DNA from: Carya illinoinensis
Lineage: Eukaryota > Streptophyta > Magnoliopsida > Fagales > Juglandaceae
NCBI RefSeq assembly: GCF_018687715.1
Contig: NC_056762.1
Span: 22,985,364 to 23,049,363 of the forward strand
DNA length: 64,000 nt
Direction of reading: 5' to 3'
In this document: in pieces, positions 31,263-44,213 of the stretch
How the letters are laid out: each line of letters opens with the position of its first letter
Numbering within the stretch: the first letter of the stretch is position 1
Notes under the pieces: model-generated
The model's input: the letters and a program-made list of their open reading frames with translations, nothing else
Databases searched by the model: none
Told to the model about the DNA's origin: nothing
Made by a program: the position numbers and the translations under genes

Positions 31263-32630
31263 TGCTTATTTGTTGAAATATTTCTCAGTGAAGAGCTTAA
31301 AAAACAATCACTTTCCTCCACGGAGGAGGACATCGTCCAGTTTCTCCGTTTCCACCACCACATCTTCACTTTCCTTCTCTGTTAATGACAGTCACTTATG
31401 CAAAACATGAAGGTCTTCCTCCGTGATCGTAGCCAGACAAGAGAAAACTGCACTAGGGCAGTGGGAATCGCCTCTACAAAGGAAAACCTAAGAAAGGATG
31501 TACAAGATGATGTGTAATATTAAGAAAGTGTGATAAAAGTAAACTAAAGTAAAAAATGTTAAAATTAAGATTGTAAAGATAATAAGAATAGATTTAGAGA
31601 TTTTGATTTCATCTAGCAAATTCCACACAAATTATTCTTCCTCATTATAAAATTCCAAGTTTTCCAAGTTGATGATAAAAATTCCTTAGCTATTCAATAT
31701 CTTCTCTTGAATAATATTAAAAATGTCGCCAACTAATAACCCCATATTTCTATGTGAATTTAACTAATTAGAGACTCATTAAATTCCTTGGAGTTTTCTT
31801 GAAAATCATAATAATTGTGGTAAAGTATCTCTACTTTCGCTTAACTGATGGTGCTTCTCCTATAGCTCTAATCACAAATCACCTCTCGGTCTCATTGCAA
31901 TTCAATAGGCCAAACAATAACTAGCCAAAAAACTGCAAACATTAAGAACAAGAAATAAACACTCAATCATTGAAAAATTGAAAATAAAATAACTTGGAAT
32001 ATAAATTGTGTGTTCAAAGCTAGACTACATTAAAGTTCTAGAAAATCAAATTAGTTCATAATAAAACTAAAAAGAAAAAGAATACAACTAGTGTTCTTCG
32101 TTGGAGTCGGTTGATGAAGCAAGCGGCTCTTGCCTCTGCTCTTCAGATCCACCTTTTCCCTAGAAAAATAAAGAATAAAAACTAAACTAAGAATTAGACT
32201 CCAAAAAATCATCAAAAACTCACTCTTCAACTCCCCCAACTCATCCCACAAGCCGGGATTAAATAACTGTTAAAGTTGACAAAAAAAAAGAATCAGAGAC
32301 TTACAGCTACAATCTAGCCTAAATATTTGAAAAATAGTTTCTAAAAATAAATATTAACAAAAGAGAAAGATATCCCAAAAATAACGAGATTATCTAAAAT
32401 TGAAGATTTAGTGATATGTAGCTTGAATTGCAGAGTTCAGTACATTTTTTTTTCCTTTTCCTTCTTGTGAATTCTAAATATTCTAATTAAGATTAATCCA
32501 CTTTTATTTTTATCTAATTAAATTTCTAAGTGCTTTTAAAAGTCTTCCGAAAGTTTCATCATACGCAAATTTCTCCCATACGGTTTGAAATTGGTTTACA
32601 AGATTTCGTCTTTGTTTTCTCTCGATCATC
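31263..32630. other. Unassigned DNA
   Basis: A short GC-richer stretch (31300-31480) reads P-R-R-R-T-S-S-S-F-S-V-S-T-T-T-S-S on the plus strand, with stops soon after, and may be an exon relic. The rest is AT-rich. Nothing recognised. Confidence 0.35.
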
Positions 32631-32681
32631 ATAGGTTAAAACCTTCATGGCAAAAGCTTGCTGTAATATTGTACCTAATAG

Positions 32682-33323
32682 TAAGGGTGTAACGGGTCCA
32701 GTTCGGTCCAGTTTTAGACATATTTTAGAATTGAATCGATATAGACCAGTTTTGAGATTTGAAAAACCAATGCCGCATCGGTTACACTCCTAAATTAGTA
32801 CTTCCAGTTTTACTAGTTCCGATCCTATTCTGTCTGGTTTTTTCGATTTATTATATATTATAGTGTGTAATAATATATTTAGTATTATAAAATATATATT
32901 ATAATGATATATTATAGTATATTATAATATATAATGATATAATATTAGTATAACTATTAATACAATAGATTATAGTGATAATATATAGTTATTTATATAG
33001 GATTTTAAAATTTAATATAATATTAATTAGTAATTTATCATATAATATAAAATTATTTTATATATAATTATATATTGTATATAAAAATTATATTTAATAA
33101 AAAATCATATAAAAATATTTAATTAAATATAAAAATTAATATATATATATATATATATGAACCGGTTTGGTCCGTAGTTAGAAAAAGGAAAATCGCAACC
33201 GGACTGATTTCAACCAGCTTTTGACAAAAATGAAACGGGTACCGGATCGAACCGAACCTCGTATTGGACCAAACCGACCTGTTTGATCCAATTTACCGGT
33301 TCCCTAGTTTTTTTTCACCCCTA
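32682..33323 (+). mobile_element. hAT-type MITE, 642 bp
   Basis: Ends TAAGGGTG...CACCCCTA give 8-bp terminal inverted repeats with one mismatch. The flanks CCTAATAG (32674-32681) and CCCAATAA (33324-33331) are 8-bp duplications matching at 6 of 8, as for hAT. Subterminal GGTCC/CCGGTT motifs occur on both sides. The centre (32850-33160) is very AT-rich, with a TA run at 33138-33159. No coding capacity. The LINE frame rejoins when it is left out, which confirms the borders. Confidence 0.85.
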
Positions 33324-33331
33324 CCCAATAA

Positions 33332-34746
33332 ACAAAATCTTAAGATCTGTAGAGCTAAATATTTTCCTAACTCAACTATTACAGAATCAATTTTGGGCTC
33401 CAGATCTTCTTTTCTTTGGAGAAGTGTTTGGTAGGGCACTTATCTGCTTATGGAGGGCCACATTTGGGGAGTTGGATATGGCAAAAGAATTTCTATTTCG
33501 CAGGATAAGTGGCTTCCAAATTCAAACTCCCATAAAGTGCAATCACCTGTGAATACTCTATTTGTAGAGGCACGGGTTATTGAGGTTATTGACACATCTG
33601 AGGGTTGGTGGAAACAAGACCTGTGAACCCTAATGGGAGTTCTGATAAGTTATTAAGGTGTGGTGCTTCAAATGGACAGTTTACGGTCAAGAGTGCATAC
33701 CATTTAAGTAGGCAACTTCAGATGAGTAGTAAAGGTGAATCCTCAAGAAACTATGAATGGCAACATATATGGAAGAAAATCTGGCACTTGCCTGTATTCC
33801 CTAAAGTGAGTATTTATGCGGTGTGCATGTATGGATGCTCTCCCTACAAAATTAAATCTATGCAAAAGAAGGATGGTTGCTAACTCTTTATGTCCAGTTT
33901 GTTTGCAAGAAGAGGAAACTCCTGGTCATGCTTTTTGGTCTTTCCCTGCAGCACAAGATGTTTGGTTTCTTAGGAAAAAAGATATTACAAAAGGCCTCTA
34001 TTACAACTATAGCTTTTGATGTTATTTTCTCCCAGTTGATGGATCGGTTATCTCTATAGGATTTGGTTCTGTTCTCTTATTTGGTTCAATTCATATGGCT
34101 TAGAAAACATTCCTTTATCTATGAAGGCTCTTTTCAACATCCTGCTACTCTCTACAAGAATGCTCTCAAAGCATGTAGTGAGTATGAAGCTACCATGGAG
34201 ACTCTAAGGAAACCATCTGTGAACACTCAATCTACCATTTTCCTTTGGGAAGCCCCTCCAGAGTATTAGGTTACCGTTAATTGGGATGTGACAGTTAGAT
34301 ATGATGACAACAACGTTGGTATTGGTGTTGTTGTAAGAGACAACACTGGATTTGTTCTAGCCTCTATAATGAAAGCCCTTATTTTCTGTGTGCAGCCTTC
34401 CATAGCTGAAGCTCGAGGTCTTTTAGAAGCAACTCATTTTTGCAAGGATCTTGGTCTGCAACAGGTTATTTTTTAAGGAGATTCAGCTAGAGTCGTTAAT
34501 GCAATTTCGCAAAGGGATTCATCTGCAGCAAATTTCTGCTGTATCACAAATGAAATTAAGTTGTTGTTTTCTATTTTTGAGTGGGAGATTAGACATGTTA
34601 AACGTGAAGCTAATGGGGTAGCACATATTCTAGCTAAAGATGTTTCTCTCAAAACAAAACTGATAGAACCAAATTGTATTTCTGCTCATGTGTGGCTGAA
34701 AGTCATTATTGTAATTAATGTTATGAATGAATGTGTTTCCACTTAA
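33332..34746 (+). pseudogene. LINE 3 RT tail, zf-RVT and RNase H
   Basis: Shifted frames read A-K-Y-F-P-N-S, F-L-W-R-S-V-W, I-S-Q-D-K-W-L-P, F-T-V-K-S-A-Y-H-L-S (33670-33710), and CPVCLQEEETPGHAFWSF, where the last zinc Cys is replaced. 34261-34746 has the RNase H: V-N-W-D-V-T-V, GIGVVVRDNTGFVLAS, E-A-R-G-L-L-E-A, G-D-S-A-R-V-V-N and V-K-R-E-A-N-G-V-A-H. Stops at 34267 and 34474. Confidence 0.82.
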
Positions 34747-34782
34747 AAAAAAAAGAAAAAAAAAAAGAAAAAAAAAGAGACA

Positions 34783-35510
34783 AAACCTTATGAAGAAACG
34801 TTTGGTGCAGGAGGCAATTTGTCCTTTATGAGAAGTGGATGAAGAATCTATAGAACATCTCTTGTGGGAATGTCCTTCAGCCAAAGATGTTTGGAGTATG
34901 CGCACTAAAAAGATTCAGAAATGCAGTCTAGTTGGCCTAAGTTATATGGACATTGTCATACTTATATCTTGTGGCTTAGAAGTTGTAGATTTTGAACGAA
35001 TTTTAAAAGAGTTTTGCAGCAGGACAGTTCACAAACATTGTTAAGGCAAATTGGCACATAGCTTTGGATAGATAGCAAAAGAAGAAAGATCGATCATGGG
35101 AATTGCCTCATAATCAGAAATAACAAAGGAAATGTCTTAGCTTCTTGGAAAATACCAAAGCATGGAAATTCAACACCCCAAGTTGCTGAATCTTGTGGAT
35201 CTTTCTAAGCTGTATCTTTCTGCATGCTTGGAACTAGGATTTGGCGAAACTATTTATGAAGGTGATGCAAAAAATGTAGTGGAAGCGATACAGAAAGATG
35301 ATGAAGATCATAGTAGTTAATGTGGGCATAATACAAGACTCTCGGACTTTGCTATCTAACATACAACAACAGAAGTTTCAGACATGTCAAAAGGGATGAA
35401 AACCATGTGGCACACCATCTAGCAAACTCTGTTATAATAACTCTAGAACATATAGCATGTAATCGATCTCTTGTATTTTCTAATGCAAATCAATAAAAGT
35501 CAGTTTCTTT
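34783..35510 (+). pseudogene. LINE 4: zf-RVT/RNase H remnant of another LINE
   Basis: Starts right after the A-rich tail of LINE 3: N-L-M-K-K-R-L-V-Q-E-A-I-C-P-L, stop, E-H-L-L-W-E-C-P-S-A-K-D-V-W-S (34835 on). Then come a badly decayed RNase H (R-N-N-K-G-N-V-L-A-S-W) and N-F-R-H-V-K-R-D-E-N-H-V-A-H. It duplicates domains already present in LINE 3, so it is a separate copy, probably the target into which LINE 3 inserted. Confidence 0.72.
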
Positions 35511-36720
35511 GAAGGGAGAGAAAGTAAATCCTTTTTCAACTATGTTGTTGAACCACAAATATATTCTTACAAATATTTTTAAGGAGATTTCGAGTGAGTT
35601 GTTCTCTGATTTCTCTCTGTATACGATCTGCAGTATTTGAAGATCACAAACCTTTTCTTTTCAAAGAAAAGATGGACTTTCTAGAAGGCTCAATTTTTCT
35701 TCATTTAAGAAGATTACCACTAATCTCAGTACGCTTCATATGTTATTTTGATAGGTTTTATACCTGAATTACTAGAAGATTAGAGAAGCCATCGAATTAA
35801 AAAGTCTAAAATTATTTATTAAAAAAGTGGTTTTTTTTTTTTTTAAGAATATTTAAGGAAACCCAATAACAATGGTAGAAGAAGATGAAAATCATGAATT
35901 TTCAAAAGGGTGGCTCTCAGCCACAGTTGAGGGCTCCCGCTAGTGCATTTCATCTATTTTTTTACATGCATTTTTTTAACACTTTTAATATTTTTTAAAA
36001 AATAATTCACAACATTATTAAAAAATAATTCTTTAATCATTACGTAAAAAAAATTAAAAAAAAAAATCCCAGCATGAGCCCCCAATGGGAAGACTAGCAT
36101 TTTCCTTTTCAGATTATACGTTAAAGAAATCTTGATTGCACACAACATTACAATAAAAGTATATATATCCTAGTTCTTGTGTGGTATATCTATTCTGAAA
36201 CTATATTGGAATCAGAGACAGGTTAAAAAAAAAAAGTTTTATTTGTAAGTACTCAGTGTAAATTAGGACACACGCTTCACAATATTGCTTATGCGATAAG
36301 ATTTAATTTATAAGAAAAACTTTTAAGTTTAAATATTGCAAATCAAATCATATTACATCAATAATTTGAATGATGATGTTACACTCTTTTGAAAAATTAA
36401 AAACACATACAATATCCATAAGAAGAGCAAAACCCATAATCCAAATAAAGAGTTAGGACAATTATTTGTAACTTCACTCATTATAATTTGAAATTTATTC
36501 ATTCTCATGATCTCTCACTGACCCCAAAGTACATCATTAACCTGTCCTATTATTCATATTGCAACATGACCAAGAACACTTCTACTGACAAACCATACAA
36601 TACAATACAATACCCTAGTAACAAGAGAGAAACTAATAATCAACATAGTAACCCATGCATGCAATGATCATACTTGTATCTCATAAAACATCAAAATATT
36701 ATTAAAATTGAAAGAGCTTT
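35511..36720. other. Intergenic DNA 3' of the expansin-like gene
   Basis: AT-rich with poly(T)/poly(A) runs. It contains a small MITE-like inverted repeat (35927-36085). The stretch 36590-36720 is the likely 3' untranslated region of the gene on the minus strand, but no classical AATAAA was found close to the stop (an AATAAT-like signal lies near 36695). Confidence 0.5.
35927..36085. mobile_element. Short MITE-like inverted repeat
   Basis: TTGAGGGCTCCCGCTAGTGC and the complement of the right end (TTGGGGGCTCATGCTGGGA) form ~22-bp imperfect inverted ends around an AT-rich core of ~110 bases. No clear target duplication. Confidence 0.4.
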
Positions 36721-38396
36721 CTAGAACCAAAAAGCAACCCCTACGCTCCACAAAGCAGGCAGATCATATTTGGATTGCACCCATGTGCTGCCACTCACTT
36801 GAAACCTCAATTTTATAGAACCACTTGGTGGATTAGCCATGTCCCACACTGCCCCGAAGGCTTTGCGCATGCCCTTCCATTGTTTGCAATCCTCCTATAT
36901 GCACCATCAAATGAGCAAAGAGGCCAACCCATCCGTCAGTTTATAACAATTATCATCTCATTTGTTCAATACATATCTTTTAAGAAAAACTTATTTGTAC
37001 AAATTTAGAGTGTGCAAGTTGAGATATAAACCCTTAATAAAAAAAGTGAAACTCATTAAAAATTTACTTCTTTTCGGGGTGTGCCCCAAACCCTCAAAGG
37101 CTTGGAGTGTCATGAATTCATATAGCGTTACTTGAAGAATTATATGAATGTACCTGCCACAATTCAACGGCTGTGATATCATTCATCTCGGCTGCATATA
37201 TAACCGTTATAGCTAGATAATTAGGATATCTGCTATTCTCATGGACCTTGAACATAAGGTTGTAACGAGAGTAGTGGCACGAGACCCTTCGATATTCTAT
37301 GTCAATCACGCCGCGAGCAAACAAATCCAAGACCACGTTGGGGCGTGCCAATCTTGCATAGGCTCGGGGGCTGAGTATGAAGTCAGTTTTGTCACCTTCA
37401 CCGTAGTCAGTCACCACCACATTCACTCCATCCTTACTGCAATATTGTGGTGTTTTGCACCTTACCTAAAGAGTCATCATCAACAAAACCACCAATCATA
37501 CATGCTATATTATTATAATAATAATAATAATTATTATGCAGACCAAGTAAAGCAAACTATATAGGTTACTTTTTCATTAGTGCTATCTAACACAATCATT
37601 GTCCTTGAGCTTCATATGATAGGAAGATCAATATTTCAAGTTAAAGCAAGCTCAAACTGGTTGGGGTAGGCCATGCTAGCTAGCTAGCTAGCTAGTGTGC
37701 CATGCTTTATTCAAAACACTTATCCACTTAATTATTCATACAATACCATGCTTTATATTATTTATAAGTTTGGAGAGTAAAATATCACTTATTATGAGAC
37801 TCATTATATTTATTAAAAATTCAAAATTCAAAATAATAATATTTTCTTTAATAAACTGATGTGACAAGCTTCTACATCAGTAGTGTCAAAAAACAGGCTT
37901 GTAAGTTTACCTGATAGCATGCACCACAACCAGTTCCATTCCTATACAGCCTAGAGACTCCAGTCACGCTGCCATCATTGACAGTCCTTCCGAATTCTCC
38001 AAACCCACAAGCTCCACCTATATGATCACCATTTCATGAGCTCAACTGTATAGAGGTGATATATAAACTGAATAATTTTTACACATTGCTAATTATTGGT
38101 ATTAATTAGTATTTGGTAGAGAAAGAAAGTTGTTCAAAATAGTTGAGCAAATAATTCTTTCAGCATGCATGCACATAACTTGTAATGCATAGTTATGAAT
38201 AACTCCAAATTGGTAGCCAAATAATATCTAAAAGTGTATATGTAGACTTACTTTGAGTCCCATAGCAGTCAGGACTACCGTAGTAGGTTGCTCTTGAAGA
38301 AGTAAAAGTGTCTTGAGAGGCACATAGAACAGGCAAGAGCAGTACCATGATTACACAAAGAATACCAACTTGGTTTTCAAGTATTGGAAGCCCCAT
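36721..38396 (-). CDS. EXLB1: Expansin-like B protein (EXLB), four exons, 245 aa
   Basis: Exons (minus): 38396-38252, 38017-37911, 37465-37154, 36894-36721, each with GT-AG borders and compatible phases; stop TAG 36723-36721. Residues 1-26 are a signal peptide with core V-I-M-V-L-L-L-P-V-L. The first domain is a double-psi beta barrel (A-T-Y-Y-G-S-P-D-C, CGFGEFGRTVNDGSV, GTGCGACYQVRC, VVVTDYGEGDKTDF). Where expansins have H-F-D, this protein reads Y-A-R, as in EXL proteins. The second domain is the pollen-allergen/CBM63-like module (Y-N-L-M-F-K-V-H-E-N-S, YLAITVIYAAEMNDITAVEL, W-D-M-A-N-P-P, G-S-T-W-V-Q-S). Length and order fit the ~250-residue EXLB family. It should be a secreted wall protein acting on wall extension; EXL activity is not proven biochemically. 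It is the only intact gene in the window. Confidence 0.95.
37675..37695. repeat. (GCTA)5 microsatellite in intron 2
   Basis: Five GCTA units plus G in intron 2 of the expansin-like gene; a TAA-type repeat lies near 37510-37530 in the same intron. Confidence 0.9.
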
Positions 38397-38542
38397 ATCT
38401 TAATGGAAAGGTTTCTTAATAAAGGGTAAGATAATGGAAGAAAGAGACCAAAACCAAAGCTCTAATCAAGAAGCAGACAGAGTTGATGAAGAAAATGGAC
38501 GAGGAGGCTAAGAGATGGGAAGCAAAGAAATCGTAGTCCAGC

Positions 38543-38550
38543 ATTTATAG
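38543..38550 (-). promoter_or_regulatory. TATA box of the expansin-like gene
   Basis: CTATAAAT on the minus strand, 147 bases before the ATG. This predicts a start of transcription near 38515 and a leader of ~120 bases with no ATG problem seen. Confidence 0.6.
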
Positions 38551-40063
38551 TTAAGGAAATGTCATGTATTGAGGTGAGATATAAGCACCTTTTTCTCCCA
38601 CTTAAAGAAAAAGGAATATTTTATATTAATGCTTACTTACCAAATAAAAAGGTACTTATAACTAGGGAATGCGATGGAGTAGATCCCCTTAATATTGACC
38701 CCCCGAGACCATTTTTGCAATAAAAATCAATGCATGTTTATCTGTTATGCTAATAGAAGGATATGTTTGGGAATTCTTTGCCAACTTTTCTTTCTCTTTT
38801 ACCTCTTGGCTAGCTCCTTGATCTCCTACCCCATTATCTAGCAATAGTCTCGGCATAATCGTTATTAATGACAAAGAACATTGCAATTTCTACATATTTG
38901 AACTGGGATTTGGGAATCTACGGGATAACTTGGAAATATGCAAATAGAAGCTTAAGAGACATTGAAAATGCTTCTATAAGTTTGGTCGGAAGCTGTCCAC
39001 TGTGCCAAATTATTATGTGCACATCGATTTTGAGTTTTGTATTAATATTTTTCACTTGATTCAAATAATAGAACCTTTAAAAAAACACGTTGGTCCATGA
39101 TGTTTTTTCCGTGTACAAAACTTTCTTATGTAATAAAATAAAACGAAGAGAAAAGGAAAAATGGAGTAATTTTTACTGTTTTTTTTTCATAAATTCTGCT
39201 ACATACAATCATTTTTACGTGCTCATCACGCATTTATTGATGTGATTAGTTAAAATAATTATTTTATATTAAAAAAGTGATACAGCCAATTACATTAATA
39301 GAATATATAAAAAATATATAAAAATGACTGCACATAAAATTTTTATTTTTTCATTAGAATGCATTTTCTGAGAGGCTACCTAAATTTCCAGTCAAAGCCA
39401 GCATGCTAAGTAGTAAACACAATTTGAATAACCCACTAGCTAGGCTAGCCGTCTCATCTCTGTTAATAGCATAGGCGTGTTTCTAATGAACATATTTGGA
39501 TTGGTTTATTGAATAAAAAATCAGAAGCTACATTACATTCAAGCAACCGGTTTAAGTTAGCCCACGTCCACCATACCCATTATCTTCATCCCTTTGGTCA
39601 AAACGCACTAATAAACGTGTAACTAATGTTTGGGGGTTTTAGCACTACTATTAAGCATTGTTAGTGAAGTGGCTAGACTTTGACCATTTAGCTATAGAAT
39701 TCATGTTTCTCATTATAGCTAGCCATTTTTCATAAAAATTAAATAACAAATTTTCTAAATTGATCTCTATTTTATTAAAAATTATAAATATAATTTACAA
39801 GTGAAAAAAAAAAAAGATTTAGATTTTAATTTGGGATGGCTTAATCGTGGAGTAGAGGGTACAAATAATTCACATACTTGAATTAGGTTTTGCTGTCCAA
39901 TTAAATGGTTTCGGTCACTTAATCATAGCCTTGGGTTTCCTGTTGTGGATCTTTTATAAAAGGGGTCATGCTTATTGAGTCTAATTTTTAAATACTTGCG
40001 ACAAAAAAATTGAAGGACAAGAAGAGGAAGAACAAAGAAAATGAACCGGCATGCTGAAATATT
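38551..40063. other. Upstream intergenic region of the expansin-like gene
   Basis: AT-rich, no frame or repeat recognised. Any cis-elements controlling the gene must be in this 1.5 kb or in the giant LTR beyond it. Confidence 0.5.
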
Positions 40064-43000
40064 TGTAATAAAATAATGGTAAAAAATAAATGATAATAAA
40101 ATCACGTAAGTTTTCACAAATTAACTAATCGCATAGGTTTTAATATGTCAGCATAATTAGTGTCATCATTCATTATGCTGTCAAGAGCGTGATTTTATTT
40201 ATTTGACATAGTTAGAAGTATTAGAATATGTTATAGTCTGCGACATTAGACTTAGTTGATTATTTAGGATTTTATGGCACAATAATCTCATTTTCAGTTT
40301 TTAGACGAAATGCTTGTTCGAAAATGCATTTTGCTTTTTTTGAGGCATTTCAGGGTAGACTTTTGGTAAATAAATTACACAGTTAGGTTTGTATGAATGT
40401 TTAAGATTTTTCAATGCAAAGTTTATTTTTCACATTCCCAGAATGAATAGTAACCTCAATAGTAACACCTAGCACAATGTTTTTTAAAAATCAGTGTAAA
40501 ATGTCCAAATTAGGTTAGAAAAGTTTTATTTGGACAATTAACAAGATCTTAGCCACACTTTGTGAGTAGTATCTGTAACAACCAGTTAGAAATTCAATGA
40601 TAAAATTTCTATAGACTTTAGGAACCCTGTAAGTTTTCACGAATAGATTAATCGCAAAGGTTTTAATCTGTTAACATAGTCAGTGTTATCACTCACTACG
40701 GTGCCAGAAATGCGATTTTAATTGTTTGAAATAGTTAAAAGTGTCAGAATACTTTATGGTCTACTCCATTAGACTCAGTTGGTTATTTAGGATTTTATAG
40801 CGCAATAACTCATTTTCGTAATTTTAGATGAAATGGACGTTTGAAACTGTGAAATTATTTTTAGGAGCACTTTGGAGTTAAGTTTTGGTAAACGGTTTTC
40901 ATTGTAGGTTAATATGAATATTTAAGATTTTTTAGTACTAAGTTTATTATGTATTTTTTTGGAGTGAATAGTAACCTCGATAAGCGTACTAAGTGTAGTG
41001 TTTTCAAAATCACAATGTGGAATGTCCAAATTAGGTTAGAGAAGTTTTATATGGACACTTGGCAAGATCTTAGCCACATATAGTGAATAGTATTAGACAC
41101 TTGGCACAAAGAGGAACCATTAGATGGATTTGTGAAGGAAATCAAGGTATAAGATTATACCACTTAAGCAAAACTTTTTTCATCTGATCAACCAAATTGA
41201 GCCAGATCAAAGAGGGTTTCAACCCTAGTAAAACCCTAAATGGTTGGAATCTAATTGAAACCCCAAAAGCTTGGTTGAAACCGAAACCCTAAACAGTTTC
41301 CCTAAACCCTAAAGTTGGCCTACAAACCTCTTTTTATCCGATTTCTAGCATTTTGTTTAATCACTTGATTAAATCACTTCCACATATTATTAATTTATCA
41401 AATCCTTGTTATAACATTATTATCCAATCTTTTAAATCTTGAAAATTTGATTGGGCTAAGAAAAATTGAATTTAAGCTTGATAGCATCTCAAAACCTAAG
41501 CAAATCCCCTTTAAACCCCAAATTGAAGTCCACTTCATTGAGGCCCACCAAGATCCACGAATTTGGCTACATTGGAAAAGCTTTTTGAAGAAGTTTCCTC
41601 CCCCACATGGTAGACCATCCTTGATATGAAGGAGAATCCACCTCAACAACCTCCATACCTCACAGCTTCTGTAGGCAGTCATTTGCCCCTCACTATTCTC
41701 CACTTTATATCATATAGTCATCTCCAATCAAGGGTCATTCAAGCCCATATCTTCCCCCTCCAGAAGTCTAGAGTTGTGCAAAGCACATTTCTTCCCTTTT
41801 AATCACTTCTTCACCCCGTTCTTAGAGAAAAGCCCAAAAGAGCTCTCTCGGGCAGATTTCTGGGTCTTCTTGCGTCGAGAGTTTCGACCATTTTAAAGTA
41901 TTTTCACACGATGATTCCTTCAGAAAAGTTGTTCTTCTTTGAGTTTAGTTGTCGTAGGTATATTATTCGTCTCATTCCATAGTCATTTTATTGGTCAAAA
42001 AGTATTTTTAATCATATAAAGGTCATTCTAGTCGTAAAACTGGAGAGTATGTTATGTTTTAGAGTTTTCCCCAAAGCTAATGGACATATCTTGGTCCGAA
42101 AATTTTATAGAGTATTTTTAGCATATGTTTATGAGTTTCCATTGAGGGTTTGTTGCATGAATAAATTTTTTGATGATATATTTTCTTAGATCTAGAAACT
42201 TGAAAACTAGAAGTGGAAAAACAGTTTTGTTTGGAGAAACTATAAATATTTCGTGGGTTGATCTTACTCTAAAGGCTTTTATATTTTTATATGATAATTC
42301 CAAGTCTCTTATTTTCATGTTAGTATGTTATTTTGAAGATATTTAGTATTAGTTTTAAAGATATGATTTTTCTATGCAAGAAGATTTTGGTTAGGCCTAA
42401 GATTTGATGTTTTTGGGTTAGATCCATGTTTTATTGAGTTTTAGCCATGTGATTTTAAGTTTTATGGTTGGATATTCTTTAAGATACATTTTGAAACCAT
42501 GTGATGTTTTAGTTTGAAGATCTCATCTTTTTAAGCCATGGATCAAGAGACTGATCAAAGCTAATTAAGAAAAAAGTTTCTATTTTTGGACTAAGTGTAA
42601 AACCAAAAATTTCAAGTGTTATTTTGTGATTTTGGTGACTTTATTTTAGTGACTTAAAGCATAGTTGACCTTAGGATGATGTTATAAATATGTTACAAGT
42701 AAGATTTGATTTTTTTGGAATTCTTGGAGATGTTTTGATTTTGGGTCAAAACTTGTGATTCAAGTGTTTGGATTTTTTTACAAAAAGTTTGGTGTTGATT
42801 ATTAGCTTTTTCTAAATGGATGTTTTAAGTATTGTTTTAAACTTAGGATAGGAAGATCGTTGTTGCAAAATTTTGGTTTAAGCATGAGTTTTGAAGTTTG
42901 AATGAATTGCAACAAAAACCAATATAAATTACCTATGGATGTTTTGGCCATAGTGTGTTTTTTATAGTTGTGATTTGTTTTAAATTTTTCTGAGTTGATA

Positions 43001-43710
43001 TTTGAGTTTAGGGTAAAATTTATATGAGGAATGTAAATTTTAAAAATTTTTGGGGCTAGGATGTGAAATCTTTAAGATATAGATAAAATGGTCATTTTCC
43101 TACATGTAGAGGGTAAAATAGTAATTCTACTCTAAGTTAGCTTTTTTTCATGCTTCTAATTGTTAGTAATTAAATTTCTAACTTTTAGAATATCCTCTTA
43201 CAGTTCTTCGTGTTTCACATTTTATTCTCGTAGAACGAGACAATCAAGATAAGTTAGTTTTTAACTTACTATCAGTTTACTGTATATGTATGATGGATAA
43301 GGAAACTACAATTTATATATGTATGTTATCATATATGTCATGCCATGCTACGTCATTACATGTTTATCTATTACGCAAGATTTATTTTGTCATGAATGCT
43401 TATCTGTTACATAATCTATTATGTCACGTATTGCTATATGTTACAAGTATGTCATATTATGTTATGCCATCTATTACGTGTATGTCATGTCACGTAATAT
43501 TCATTGTTACATATTATGTCATGTTATGAAATGTTGTATGTTAAATGTTATGTCATACTACAAAATATTTCTATCTCAAATAAGTTATGTCTCTCAAATT
43601 ACATTCAAGTCATGGTATGTGATGTCAGGACTTCTGTTCTTTCATATTCCAGTCACATTTCATCTTAAAGACAGTTGTGTATTTTGAGAATAGTTAATTT
43701 TCGATTATCA

Positions 43711-44213
43711 GGTCAAGGATGATACACGATGCCTGGGATTGCGGTCAAGGCTATGCGCTACCGAGTACTAAGGTGAAGGAGTATAATCTACCGTACTACA
43801 GATAATTAAATCAGTTAAGTTATATTACGGTCAAGGATAATACGCGTTGGCTGGCACTGCAGTCAAGACTATGCGTTGCCAAGTACTATGTTGAAGGAGT
43901 ATAATCTATCGTTATGTTAAGTTATATTACGGTCAAGGATAATACGCACTCCATAGTACTGCAATCAAGGCTATGCGCTGCAGAGTACCATGGTGAAGGA
44001 GTATAATCTATCATTATGTTAAGTTATGTTACGGTCAAGGATAATACGCGTTGCCTAGTACTGTGGTCAAGGTTATGCACTGCTAAGTACTATGGTGAAG
44101 AAGTATAATCTACCTTACTATAGAAGGATGATATGCACTGCTTGGTACTACGATCAAGGCTAAGTGCTGCCGAGTGCTACGGTGAAAGAGTATAATCTAC
44201 CGTTATGTTATGT
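43711..44213 (+). repeat. Tandem array, 5 units of ~88-118 bp, in the inner LTR
   Basis: Units begin GGTCAAGGATAATACGC at 43711, 43829, 43931, 44033 and about 44120. Each carries CTATGCGCTGC, AGTACTA.GGTGAAGGAGTA and TAATCTACC. The outer LTR has none of this at the matching place. Confidence 0.85.

Larger units (their letters stand above)
32631..34777 (+). mobile_element. LINE 3: 3' tail of an L1-type LINE, split by a MITE
   Basis: The left piece reads M-A-K-A-C-C-N-I-V-P-N up to 32681. After the MITE the same frame continues K-Q-N-L-K-I-C-R-A-K-Y-F-P, a known LINE block. Then follow W-R-S-V-W, zf-RVT and RNase H and an A-rich tail at 34745-34777. Several stops and shifts. The 5' limit is uncertain. 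Confidence 0.82.

Noticed and set aside
41230..41320. Telomere-like CCCTAAA repeats
   Set aside because: AAACCCTAAA words are scattered and diverged, and are shared by all copies of the giant LTR.
43711..44213. CRISPR-like array
   Set aside because: Units of ~100 bp differ throughout, no constant repeat with unique spacers, and the setting is a plant LTR.
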